From JACMLD01 sp039916305 (GTDB lineage Bacteria > Bacteroidota > Bacteroidia > Chitinophagales > Chitinophagaceae): a DNA stretch of 64,000 nucleotides. The translations under genes were made by a program, and so were the position numbers. A model generated the notes under the pieces. That model was not told the origin of the DNA. It worked only from the letters and a program-made list of their open reading frames with translations, and searched no databases. The stretch is from assembly GCA_039916305.1 (NCBI GenBank), contig JBDSLR010000036.1:98288-162287 (forward strand). Reading direction: 5' to 3'. This document shows, in pieces, positions 27,731 to 36,314 of this stretch. Each line of letters opens with the position of its first letter. The stretch's first letter is position 1.

Positions 27731-28390
27731 TTAGATTTTCTTCTTTGTTTCGGCCCAAATATTTATTTTACCGCCTGTTGCATTTAACAGGGTAACCGGC
27801 ACTTCTACTACCACGCTTAACACATTGGTGCCAGCAAAAGCATCCACACCAGGGCTTCTGAAAGAACTTGCGGTGCCACCTACTACTTTCTTATACTGGT
27901 CTAAGTCAAAGAAAAACGGATCGTCACGCGGGCCTGCAAAAACTTTCATACCATTGGCACCTGTAGCAGTTACCGGGGCCATAGCGCCGTATGCGGTAAC
28001 ACCAACAGTAGCAGTAACTGCACCCTCTAATTTACTTTTTGCGCCTGATGCAGAAGGAGCAACCGGGCCGTAAAACTTCATGTTTGTACCATCGTAGATA
28101 GCCTGTATCACCAAATCTTCAATATTGTCATTGTTATTATCAATGTTCAGCTCAATAAGCGTATTGGCATCAAATTTTGCAGCACCGGTAGCGGATGGCG
28201 CGAGCAATCCCTGTGTATTAATTACAAATACACGGCTGGCTGCATCTGCACCTCTAAAAGCGTACACGTCGGTGATATCTGTTGCCTGGCCAGTAACAGC
28301 CGGTGCGTCAATGTGGTCAGCTGCCCATAGGAGACTGCCGCCAAGAAGTACAGCTGTGGCAGCAATAGCAAGGATTTTTGTCTTTTTCAT
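27731..28390 (-). CDS. DUF4331-family secreted protein, N-terminal half only
   Basis: 219 aa with a cleavable signal peptide ending LWAA (about 23). The mature protein begins DHIDAPAVTGQATDITDVYAF, the diagnostic start of DUF4331, includes GPRDDPFFFDLDQY and ends at INIWAETKKKI, where full-length DUF4331 proteins continue into the C-half. First gene of a two-gene unit with the C-half lipoprotein. Asp/His-rich N-terminus may bind a cation. Its neighbours suggest an envelope system; the function is not known. Confidence 0.75.
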   Translation of the reverse strand: MKKTKILAIAATAVLLGGSLLWAADHIDAPAVTGQATDITDVYAFRGADAASRVFVINTQGLLAPSATGAAKFDANTLIELNIDNNNDNIEDLVIQAIYDGTNMKFYGPVAPSASGAKSKLEGAVTATVGVTAYGAMAPVTATGANGMKVFAGPRDDPFFFDLDQYKKVVGGTASSFRSPGVDAFAGTNVLSVVVEVPVTLLNATGGKINIWAETKKKI

Positions 28391-28657
28391 TTTTGTTTGT
28401 TTTTAAATTTTTGAATGGTTGAAATGACGTACGAAAAGGGGGAGAGGCTGGATGTTTCGCAGTGTAAATAATTTTAACCCCGGTAAAAGCGCACATATGT
28501 AAACGCAGCGCATTATAAAACCGATACTTATTTATTATTTATAATTTATAAACAGGCTTTATTGGCTGTACTGGTAGGGGTATATGTATAGCCGGGAAGC
28601 AATATGTTTTTGAAGGAATTATTTCTGTTTAATCATAACAGGAGATATAGTATGAAA

Positions 28658-29419
28658 TTATAAACCGGAGAAATAATCGTAGCCCCGTTCAAACCAATAG
28701 TCAGCCGGTCTTTCATTATCAAAATAAAGGGTGCCGATTCTTTTGATGCTTTTTACGCCATACTTAACGGGTATGATCATGCGCAAAGGATAGCCCTGGT
28801 TAACCGGCAGGGGCTTGCCGTTCATTTCATAGCAGAGGAGTGTTTGCGGATGCAGGGCACTGGGCATATCCATGCCGACGTAATATTCATAATCGGGTGT
28901 GGCCATGCCAAGGTATTTCATGGCTGTTTCATTATTCAGGTGAAAGGCTGCCGCAAAATCGCTGAACTTAACACCGCCCCAATGTGTTACCTGGCTCCAT
29001 CCTTCAATACATTTAAAATTAAAAATGATTTCGGTCTTTGGCAGGCTCTTTATTTCATCCAACGTTATATTTACAATGTCGCCACTTGCTTTGGTAACAG
29101 CCAGTTTCCAGGTACTTGGATTAAAGGTTTCATCCAACCCAATATCACCGTTTACACGCGGTTTTTTAACTGCAGCTTCTAGTGGATAAGTTTTCGCAAG
29201 GTGGTCATTACTCAAGGCTTTATCAAATACGGTTTCGTTAAAATCAAGCACCTTTCTTACAGGCTCCTGCACAGCACCCCGGAGGCCATTGTCGGGTGGT
29301 AAATTTTTCAGGTAAAACCAACCCTTTATTGTTGATGCAGCTAATAGTGAAAAGATGCCGAATGAAATAAATGTCTTACGGCGGATTTGCTTTTCTGTAT
29401 ATAATTTATCTTCGTTCAT
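28658..29419 (-). CDS. molybdopterin-dependent oxidoreductase, sulfite oxidase/MsrP-like
   Basis: 253 aa. An N-terminal RRKTF followed by a hydrophobic stretch (about 17-37) looks like a Tat signal anchor. The catalytic domain has FKCIEGW with the molybdenum-ligating Cys137, the WGGVKFSDF and LPVNQGYPLRMIIPVKYG segments of the sulfite-oxidase Moco fold. The likely periplasmic substrate is an oxo compound such as sulfite or a methionine sulfoxide; which one is open. The stop and next start are 12 bp apart from a cytochrome b gene, so the two form a two-subunit system. Confidence 0.85.
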   Translation of the reverse strand: MNEDKLYTEKQIRRKTFISFGIFSLLAASTIKGWFYLKNLPPDNGLRGAVQEPVRKVLDFNETVFDKALSNDHLAKTYPLEAAVKKPRVNGDIGLDETFNPSTWKLAVTKASGDIVNITLDEIKSLPKTEIIFNFKCIEGWSQVTHWGGVKFSDFAAAFHLNNETAMKYLGMATPDYEYYVGMDMPSALHPQTLLCYEMNGKPLPVNQGYPLRMIIPVKYGVKSIKRIGTLYFDNERPADYWFERGYDYFSGL

Positions 29420-29431
29420 ACGGGCTGCCTA

Positions 29432-30142
29432 TTAATTAGTAAGGGTGATTTCTTCTTTATTGCTTTCTTCAACAGGTGTAATAATTGCTGGGGGGGGAGC
29501 AGTTTCAAATCCAGTGATTATACTTTGAAAGTTTTTCCAGCCTGCTCTTGCAACCTGTGCCAGGTGGACCAGGAAGAAAAGACAATAGCCGATGGTAAGT
29601 ACAAAATGAATGATACGGGCAAATGTATAACCGCCCAAAAAGGCGCACAGCCATCCAAATTGTACGGGCTTGTAAATGGCCAGTCCGGTAGCTACTGAAC
29701 CAACACCCATAATAATAATTGCGGTATAGGCTATTTTCTGGGCACTGTTGTATTTTACACATGCTGGTAGAGCCTTGCGGATACCTAAGTCATGCAAGAT
29801 AACCAGCCACGCTTCTGCAAAAGCACCTCTTCCGGGCAGCAGCAGTTTCCACTCGCCCGAGATAACGGTATAGAGCACGTATAAAAGCCCATTCAGAAAA
29901 AACAACCACATGAAGAAAAAATGCCATGCCATGCCTTCACCCAGGCGGAATGGTATATGCAGCGCAAAATAAAAACTTTTGGGAAAAAACTTCAGCAGGG
30001 TGGTATCGCCAAAACCGAGGCGGTATACATCATTAGCCCAGTATATGAGCAGCCCGCTCCATACCATTAGTGTAAGTACCGGAAAATTTATCCAGTGAAA
30101 CCAGCGGATAGCGAGTGGGTGCTTTTTAATCAGCCTTTTCAT
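29432..30142 (-). CDS. cytochrome b561/b6-type membrane subunit
   Basis: 236 aa with four or five membrane helices. Likely haem-ligand histidines occur in HPLAIRWFHWINF at the start, in the helix with GMAWHFFFMW and in IHFVLTIGYCLFFLVHLAQVARAGW. Such subunits (PhsC/YedZ-like) pass electrons from quinol to a periplasmic molybdoenzyme. It is the first gene of a pair with the Moco oxidoreductase, and the C-terminus is an acidic, non-membrane tail. Diverges from the CBS-domain gene. Confidence 0.8.
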   Translation of the reverse strand: MKRLIKKHPLAIRWFHWINFPVLTLMVWSGLLIYWANDVYRLGFGDTTLLKFFPKSFYFALHIPFRLGEGMAWHFFFMWLFFLNGLLYVLYTVISGEWKLLLPGRGAFAEAWLVILHDLGIRKALPACVKYNSAQKIAYTAIIIMGVGSVATGLAIYKPVQFGWLCAFLGGYTFARIIHFVLTIGYCLFFLVHLAQVARAGWKNFQSIITGFETAPPPAIITPVEESNKEEITLTN

Positions 30143-30277
30143 ATTATAAAGTTTACGAAAAAAAGGCTGGAAAAGTTTTCACTTCAGTACTTTAGTGTAA
30201 AATCTGGAATATTTATATTTGCTGAAAGGCAGCCTGTTTCATTATAAAATCACGAACTTTAAGTAAAATACCTCCGT

Positions 30278-30733
30278 ATGAGAATTGTAAAAGATATACT
30301 TGCCAGCAAACCGCAGGCCTTCAATATTGTGCAGGCTGGCACACTTGTTATAAACGCCCTCACGCTTTTAAATTCGGTCAACCTCAGCTACCTGATTGTA
30401 CTGGATAAGGATGCATACAAAGGGCTTTTCTGTGAGCGTGATTACAGCCGCAATGTAATCTTAAAAGGCCGCTCCAGCGAAACCACTAAAGTGGAAGAAG
30501 TAATGACAACGGAATTACCAGTAGTTTCTCTTACAGACAGCGTTGAATACTGTATGAATTTTATGAACGCCAGTAAAACGCGCTACCTGCTGGCTTACGA
30601 TGATGCTAAATTTGTAGGCGTTATCACCATACACGACTTACTACGCCAGGTAATAGCCAATAAAAAAGATGTTTTTGACAGCAGTGTTGCAAGCAGCCTG
30701 CTGGATAGCGAAGAGGGTGGCCGTATTTACTAG
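30278..30733 (+). CDS. CBS-domain pair protein
   Basis: 151 aa consisting of two CBS motifs, the first about 15-75 (with FCERDYSRNVILKG), the second about 85-145 (with VEEVMTTELPVVSLTDSVE and KFVGVITIHDLLRQVI). CBS pairs bind adenine nucleotides and usually regulate other proteins. A standalone CBS protein has no assigned partner here. The start is ATG; the Bacteroidetes family of this size is common. Confidence 0.85.
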   Translation: MRIVKDILASKPQAFNIVQAGTLVINALTLLNSVNLSYLIVLDKDAYKGLFCERDYSRNVILKGRSSETTKVEEVMTTELPVVSLTDSVEYCMNFMNASKTRYLLAYDDAKFVGVITIHDLLRQVIANKKDVFDSSVASSLLDSEEGGRIY

Positions 30734-30998
30734 AATTGGTTTATATGTATTCGCTTGTTAGCGGTAAGTGAGTTCTGACCGTCCAGGGGTACTAATTCCA
30801 GGTGATAAAGCCTGACATTTTTTTCTTTCCAAATCAATCAACAACTACATCCTTTCAAAAGAGAATATACCTGCATCCTTATTTTTTTACCTGTAATTTC
30901 ATCTCTTATCAGTTCTGCAGCAATCTGGCTGCAAGCAATCAAATTTCCAATAAAACGATTAACAAGCTACAGCATATTTTGTTGTTTGTCATAACCGC

Positions 30999-31042
30999 AA
31001 ATAGAAAAAGACACATTTGTTACAATGTGTCTTTTTCTATTT
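30999..31042. terminator. bidirectional terminator between CBS gene and outer-membrane barrel gene
   Basis: Perfect 18-bp inverted repeat (30999-31016 with 31025-31042, extendable by one pair) with a 6-8 nt loop. A-rich on one side and U-rich on the other, suiting convergent genes. The rest of the 354-bp gap 30734-31087 shows no gene. Confidence 0.85.
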
Positions 31043-31087
31043 ACAGCCAACGGTTCAACAATTGCTGTGAGTATTGGGGGATGTTCA

Positions 31088-33664
31088 TTATTGCTGCATG
31101 CTGTCACCAGCGCCCTGTTCTGCTTTTAAATTTTTGCGCTTGAACAAAGACATGTCAATTTTTCCAAAGCGGTAAGCAAAGTTCAGGCGAACCATTTGCG
31201 GGTCACGCAACCTGTTATAGTTCTGTACAAAGTATTCACTGTAAGAATATTGGTTTGAAACGCGGGTGCGGAAGATATCATTTACGCTTAAGGTTACAGA
31301 AAGTGCCTTGCTCTTCATGAAAGTTTTCTTTACCGCCAGGTCTATACCCCAGGATGCTGCGATATACCCCTGCGACGAACTTTGCGACTGGCCAAAACCA
31401 GGCCCGCCAAAACCCTGGTTGGTATTAACCGGTAAATTGGTTTTAGACTGGTAGGTGGCGGTGAGCTGCATGGTGAAATCTTTCGGCAGTTTAAAATTAC
31501 TGTTGAATTTGCCAAACCAGCTCCACAAAGCAGGTTGTGAACTACTATCAGTTTTGATCTGTGAATTGTAAACGTTGATATTGGTAGAGATATCCCACCA
31601 TTTGGTTAAGTAATTCTGGGCAGTCAGTTCTGCGCCGGCAGAATAACTGGAATTGGCATTGATATAGGTATTGATCAGATCTTCATCACCAGTAAGCGGG
31701 TTAACTTCTTTATTAAGGTAGCGCGTAATTAAATTATTGGTGTGTTTGTAGTACAAAGACCCCAGCAATGTATTATTTCCGGTAAATGTTTTGAGGTAAG
31801 ACAATTCAAGCGACTGGGTAAATTCAGGCACAAGACCAGGATTGCCTTTGGTAATATTCAGTTTGTCTGTGTAATCTACAAATGGGATCAGCTGAAAAAA
31901 ATTGGGCCTGTTTATCCTGCGGCTGTAACTCAGTTGTAATTGCTGGTTATCTTTTAATTTCTGGGTAAGAAAAACGGAGGGAAACAGGCTTACAGGGTAA
32001 TTGTTTTTAAACTTCTCGCCGGTGTTGCTGAGCTCACCTGCATAGCTGGAACTTTCAGCACGCAGCCCAAGTTTATAGCTAAAATCTTTTATAGCAGAAG
32101 AATATGTGAAATAAGCTGCAAATACATTGTCTGTATTCTGATAATTACTGCTGGCCGAAGGCACCAGCACAGGGGCGCTGATACCATCCAGCGTATAGGT
32201 ATAATTGTTATTAACCCTGCTGCGTAATGCAACCCTTGTACCCGTTTCTATTTTTGTTTTAGTACCAAAAGGTTTTGTGTAATCTGTTTGAATAACCAGG
32301 TTTTTATCATTGCCGTTGCCCAGGATTTGCTGCCTTTCTATGCTGGAAGGCGTGCCCCCTGAACTGGCGAAATAATTGGTTGTGTAATCAGACTGGTTGT
32401 TGTTTTTACCACTGAAATAGTTAAGGTCTGCCGTAAGTTCTTCACCTTCCTTCGCAAACAAATGCTTCATTCCAAATGCCAGCCCCTGTCCGTTAAACAC
32501 ACGTTTTCCGGTAGAAAGCCTGTTGCTGCTGGTAGATGTTTTACCTGAATTAAAAAGGCTGTCCGTTAAAATATCGATGGTTTCATAAGGTTTAAATTCA
32601 CCATGTACTTTAAACCCGGTTAAAGAAATGGTAGTCTTGTTTGTTACAAAATAATCAAAACCCAGTTTTGCAAACACAAAGCCACCATTGGTTTTATTGT
32701 AATTTTGCTGATTAACAGTCGTTTGCGGGTTGTCAAGCAGGCTTAACCTGTCAGTAGTACCGGATGTACGACCTTTCATCTGGTTGGCCATGAGGCTGGC
32801 AGTTACATTGATCTTATTCTGTCTTACGCTGAAATCTCCGCCGCCATTCAGTGCGCCGCGTTTATCAATTCCTGCGCGCACGTTACCATTATAACCAGTC
32901 TTACGGTTTTTCTTCAGTACGATGTTTAAAATGCCCGCACCGCCACCGGAGGCGTCATATTTGGCAGATGGGTTGGTTATTACTTCCACACTTTCAATGG
33001 CATCTGCGGGTATCTGGTCAAGCGTAAGGGTAGTAGGTCTTCCGTCTACATATAATTGCGGGGCGCTGTTGCGCAAGGTCACATTACCGTCAATATCTAC
33101 GTTTACAGAAGGCACGTTTTTCATTACATCAAGGGCCGTACCACCGGCGCTAACAATATTCTTTTCTACATTGAATATTTTTTTATCCGCATCTAATCTA
33201 ACCAGTGGTTTATTGGCGGTCACGGTTACCGTTGCAAGCTGGGTGGCTTCAGTGCTCATTTTTAATTTGCCCAGGTCTTTATTGAAAGAGGGAGGGCCGC
33301 CAGCTGCGGGCTTGAAGGAGATGGTTTGCTCAATAGTTTTATAACCTGTGATAGAAATTTTAAGTTTCAGGGGGCTGCTAACCGGTAATTCTTCAAAATT
33401 GAATTCGCCATTGTTTTTTGTAGTGGCGCCTTTCAACAGCACATCTTTTGTTTTTTTGGTACTTGCATCCTGGCGGGTCTGCAACAATACCACAGACACA
33501 TCCCCCAGGGGCTTACCGGTGCTGTCAGTCACTTTTCCGTATACATGGCCAATATTTGGCGCACCCTGGCCACCGCCATTGTTACCCGGCGCACCGCCTG
33601 GCATTTGAGCAAACAAACGGGTGCCTGCAATCAGTATGGTTATCAGTACTACTATCTTCTTCAT
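31088..33664 (-). CDS. outer-membrane beta-barrel family protein (TonB-receptor-like)
   Basis: 858 aa. Signal peptide about 1-19, then a carboxypeptidase-like regulatory domain (HVYGKVTDSTGKPLGDVSVVLL, about 38-130), a plug-like region (TVTANKPLVRLDADKKIFNVEK, SAGGTALDVMKNVPSVNVD) and a beta-barrel of the OMP_b-brl_3 type to the C-terminus. This family is usually without SusD and its ligand is unknown; many relatives lie near two-component or stress genes. Its N-terminus is unusually Gly/Pro-rich (GGAPGNNGGGQGAPN). The gene ends at a shared bidirectional terminator. Confidence 0.85.
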   Translation of the reverse strand: MKKIVVLITILIAGTRLFAQMPGGAPGNNGGGQGAPNIGHVYGKVTDSTGKPLGDVSVVLLQTRQDASTKKTKDVLLKGATTKNNGEFNFEELPVSSPLKLKISITGYKTIEQTISFKPAAGGPPSFNKDLGKLKMSTEATQLATVTVTANKPLVRLDADKKIFNVEKNIVSAGGTALDVMKNVPSVNVDIDGNVTLRNSAPQLYVDGRPTTLTLDQIPADAIESVEVITNPSAKYDASGGGAGILNIVLKKNRKTGYNGNVRAGIDKRGALNGGGDFSVRQNKINVTASLMANQMKGRTSGTTDRLSLLDNPQTTVNQQNYNKTNGGFVFAKLGFDYFVTNKTTISLTGFKVHGEFKPYETIDILTDSLFNSGKTSTSSNRLSTGKRVFNGQGLAFGMKHLFAKEGEELTADLNYFSGKNNNQSDYTTNYFASSGGTPSSIERQQILGNGNDKNLVIQTDYTKPFGTKTKIETGTRVALRSRVNNNYTYTLDGISAPVLVPSASSNYQNTDNVFAAYFTYSSAIKDFSYKLGLRAESSSYAGELSNTGEKFKNNYPVSLFPSVFLTQKLKDNQQLQLSYSRRINRPNFFQLIPFVDYTDKLNITKGNPGLVPEFTQSLELSYLKTFTGNNTLLGSLYYKHTNNLITRYLNKEVNPLTGDEDLINTYINANSSYSAGAELTAQNYLTKWWDISTNINVYNSQIKTDSSSQPALWSWFGKFNSNFKLPKDFTMQLTATYQSKTNLPVNTNQGFGGPGFGQSQSSSQGYIAASWGIDLAVKKTFMKSKALSVTLSVNDIFRTRVSNQYSYSEYFVQNYNRLRDPQMVRLNFAYRFGKIDMSLFKRKNLKAEQGAGDSMQQ

Positions 33665-33774
33665 AAATATTTTTTTGCTGGCACAAAACTATTGCGTTGA
33701 CGCCCTTTTAGCGGGCAAATGAGACAATACCCAAAAATGTTGCGACGAAAAGGGTTGCACCAAACCGGCCTTAA

Positions 33775-33805
33775 ACAAACGTGCCACGGTTCAACACCAT
33801 GGCAC
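33775..33805 (-). terminator. hairpin between the LolA-like and barrel genes
   Basis: On the minus strand GTGCCATGG/CCGTGGCAC (one G-U pair, 7-nt loop) followed by GTTTGTTT. It could partly end the upstream LolA-like transcript before the barrel gene. The U-tract is interrupted. Confidence 0.45.
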
Positions 33806-33837
33806 ACTCATTTTAATGATCGTTTCTTATCCAGCAG

Positions 33838-34545
33838 TTATTTGGGCATCATAAAAATCGCCGGATCAACCGCTTTGTTAATCTCCACTTTTTTTATGGC
33901 AGAAGTCAATGCAAATTGTCCCAGGTCAGTATTAATGGTATAGGGTATCACGTATCCCGCTTCTGTTTTTTTGTAATCTGTAAAGCTGATGGTTACCTCC
34001 ACTTCCTGGCCCATCATATTTCCCTTTTTTACAATTTTAGAAATATAATAGGTAGAAGCGTCAATAAGATAAGTGCTCACTGAATTATCCTTACTGGTTA
34101 CTTTCAGTTTGAAATTATTGCCGTCTTTTCCCAATAATTCTATCTTATTGCCTTTTGCGGCATAATCAAACAGCGGGCCGCCCACTTCATACTGCTCTTT
34201 ACCCTGCTTGTATATTTCATCCGGCATGGCTTCTGCGTTCCCGCCGCTCATGGGGTTTACTGCCCATCCACCTTTGTCAGTAAAGCATTGAATCATTTTC
34301 TGGCCGTTAAAATCCATTTCCGTTTTAAAGGCTTTGCCATTCAGAATAGTGGTTACAGCTGGCGCATCATTACCCATTATCTGCACAGAACTCTCCAGGT
34401 AAACAGATTTAACCTGGTTCAATACATCTTTGCCGCCAATGGCGTCTACATATTTGCCTACTATTTCTTCAGCGGTTTGTGCCGTGACAGATAAAGTACT
34501 CACAAGAGCGGCTATTGCCAGTACACAAGGAATTATTCTTTTCAT
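33838..34545 (-). CDS. LolA/outer-membrane lipoprotein-sorting-like periplasmic protein
   Basis: 235 aa with a signal peptide (about 1-22, SVTAQ). The mature part starts TAEEIVGKYVDAIGGKDVLNQVKSV, and has the open beta-sheet pattern of LolA/LppX-like proteins (EMDFNGQKMIQCFTDKGGWAVNPM). It probably carries a lipid or lipoprotein moiety in the periplasm. Canonical LolA is elsewhere in Bacteroidetes, so this is a paralogue with an unknown cargo. Upstream of the barrel gene on the same strand. Confidence 0.75.
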   Translation of the reverse strand: MKRIIPCVLAIAALVSTLSVTAQTAEEIVGKYVDAIGGKDVLNQVKSVYLESSVQIMGNDAPAVTTILNGKAFKTEMDFNGQKMIQCFTDKGGWAVNPMSGGNAEAMPDEIYKQGKEQYEVGGPLFDYAAKGNKIELLGKDGNNFKLKVTSKDNSVSTYLIDASTYYISKIVKKGNMMGQEVEVTISFTDYKKTEAGYVIPYTINTDLGQFALTSAIKKVEINKAVDPAIFMMPK

Positions 34546-34617
34546 TTCGTAAATAATTTTAAAGCCATTTAATTAATTGCCGGCCGAAGTTATAGATTCC
34601 TGCTTAGTAAAACATAA

Positions 34618-34647
34618 AAAAAGTACTGCAACCGCACAGTACTTTTT
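34618..34647 (-). terminator. predicted terminator after the 145-aa secreted protein gene
   Basis: Perfect 11-bp stem AAAAAGTACTG/CAGTACTTTTT (34618-34628 with 34637-34647), loop of 8 nt. The minus strand reads into a U-run directly after the stem. Confidence 0.7.
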
Positions 34648-34669
34648 CCAGCCTTACTGCCTTTAACAG

Positions 34670-35107
34670 TTATTTGGCAATTCTTTTAAAAAGTGACCAG
34701 TCGTATGTGCCGTCGCTTTGGAAAATTGTTTTTTTATCAGCGTCTTCCAGCGTAATAAAATATTTCGTTTCTCCGTGAACTGCATATTCTACCAGCTCGG
34801 AAATCCAGTTGCCCGAAATATTTTTATTGAGGGCTAACTGAAGTGAAACAGGAAGTTCGGTCGATAAAATATTGCGTGAAACAGCAATCATTTCGCCCTC
34901 TTCAGAAAGAAGCGCATTCAACGACTGACCGTTCAGCCGGAAAGATGCTTTGTAATATTTTTCAGCTTTTTCCCAGGTAACACCGGTTGCTTTTGCGAAA
35001 GAACCGGTAAAGGTGCTGATAGCGTTTTTGCTGATCTCATTGCCGGCAAAACTGGTGGTAACAGCAAGGATTACAAAAGCGAGCAGGGTTATAATTTTCT
35101 TTTTCAT
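34670..35107 (-). CDS. small secreted PepSY-like hypothetical protein
   Basis: 145 aa with a signal peptide ending TTSFA (about 21). The mature protein (FTGSFAKATGVTWEKAEKYY, KASFRLNGQSLNALLSEEGEMIAVSRNI) resembles the small periplasmic PepSY/BLIP-like proteins common in Chitinophagaceae; no catalytic residues are evident. Function unknown. It has its own terminator. Confidence 0.65.
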   Translation of the reverse strand: MKKKIITLLAFVILAVTTSFAGNEISKNAISTFTGSFAKATGVTWEKAEKYYKASFRLNGQSLNALLSEEGEMIAVSRNILSTELPVSLQLALNKNISGNWISELVEYAVHGETKYFITLEDADKKTIFQSDGTYDWSLFKRIAK

Positions 35108-35498
35108 GTTGTTTTTTTTATGATTTTTATTGTAGGTTGCTTTAATGCATCACAAAAGTAACAGCCTGTACGATGCCGGAAAGTCAAATGAGATGAAAGA
35201 GAAGGAAGATGCGACGAAACAGGGAAATTGATGAAAAGCCATACCAAAAACTTAGATGGCAAAAGGGAACAAGCATGAAATTAATCACATAGATGTATAT
35301 GAACTACTCCGCAGGTGCTTGAAAAAAACGGGTATCGTCAGTGCAGGCATGTTATCGGTTGAAAAGAAAAATATGCTTGAGTTATAATGCTGTAACGGGG
35401 ACGCTGACGTGATGGCTAATCGGGTATGCTGATATCAATAGAAGGGCTTATCTGCCTGCATGTAATTTACAAACAATCTACAGGCAGCTTGCAAATCA
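35108..35498. other. gene-free region between secreted-protein gene and lytTR
   Basis: 391 bp without a supportable gene. CTGCCTG (35452-35458) and CAGGCAG (35481-35487) can pair as a weak hairpin after the lytTR stop, but with no U-run. The promoter of the 145-aa protein gene must lie near 35,110-35,200. Confidence 0.5.
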
Positions 35499-36218
35499 TT
35501 ATTGTCCCTGGCGGCCGGTAAGAATAGCAATAGTATCCCGGTAATTATCGCTAACAGGAAGCTCAATAGCATCAATAAAAACACTGTTTTTTCTTACTGC
35601 TGTAATATGCTTTGATGAAATGATATACGATTTATGGATGCGTATAAAGGTAGTTGCGGGCAACTCGTCTTCCAGGCTTTTCATGCTCATCCTGGTGATA
35701 ATGGCTTTAGAAGTACTCTTCAGGTGAATTTTTACATAATCCTTCAGGCCTTCTATATAAGTGATGTCTTCAAAAACCACTTTCAACAAGCTGTAGTCTA
35801 CATTCACAAAAAAATAATCCGGCCCGGCCGCCATAGCGTTCGTTTGTGGTGTTTTTGTTTTCAGCAGGTACAATTCATTGGCTTTATTGCAGGCTTTAAT
35901 AAAACGCTGCAGGGGAACCGGCTTCACCAGGTAATCAATTACCTCCAGCTCAAATCCTTCCAGCGCATATTTTTCATAGGCCGTTACCAATATAAACATC
36001 GGTTTTTCCTTTAGTGTTTGTATAAATTGCAGGCCGGTAAGGCCGGGCATCTGGATATCAAGAAAAATAAGATCTACGGTTTGCTGCTGCAGTATTTTCA
36101 TAGCATCTATGGCGTTGTCGCAGGCTGCCACCAGTTGCAGGTAAGGCACTTTGCTGATATTATCTTCCAGGAGTTCCAGCGCCAGGGGCTCATCGTCTAT
36201 TGCTATGCAGCGTATCAT
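35499..36218 (-). CDS. LytTR-family response regulator
   Basis: 239 aa. The receiver domain (1-120) has Asp8/Asp9, the phosphoacceptor Asp54 in LIFLDIQMPG and Lys99 in DYLVKP. The LytTR DNA-binding domain covers about 140-235 (FVNVDYSLLKVVFEDITYIEG, FIRIHKSYIIS). It is phosphorylated by the neighbouring histidine kinase; the LytTR target genes cannot be seen here. The kinase gene is 96 bp upstream on the same strand, so the pair is one unit. Confidence 0.9.
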   Translation of the reverse strand: MIRCIAIDDEPLALELLEDNISKVPYLQLVAACDNAIDAMKILQQQTVDLIFLDIQMPGLTGLQFIQTLKEKPMFILVTAYEKYALEGFELEVIDYLVKPVPLQRFIKACNKANELYLLKTKTPQTNAMAAGPDYFFVNVDYSLLKVVFEDITYIEGLKDYVKIHLKSTSKAIITRMSMKSLEDELPATTFIRIHKSYIISSKHITAVRKNSVFIDAIELPVSDNYRDTIAILTGRQGQ

Positions 36219-36314
36219 GGTATAAATTTTTATGACTACTGGTGCTGAGATGTATTTGTAGTGCAGGAAAAAATAATCTCAAAATACCGCAATCCTGCAA
36301 TCAGCAATATGTTT

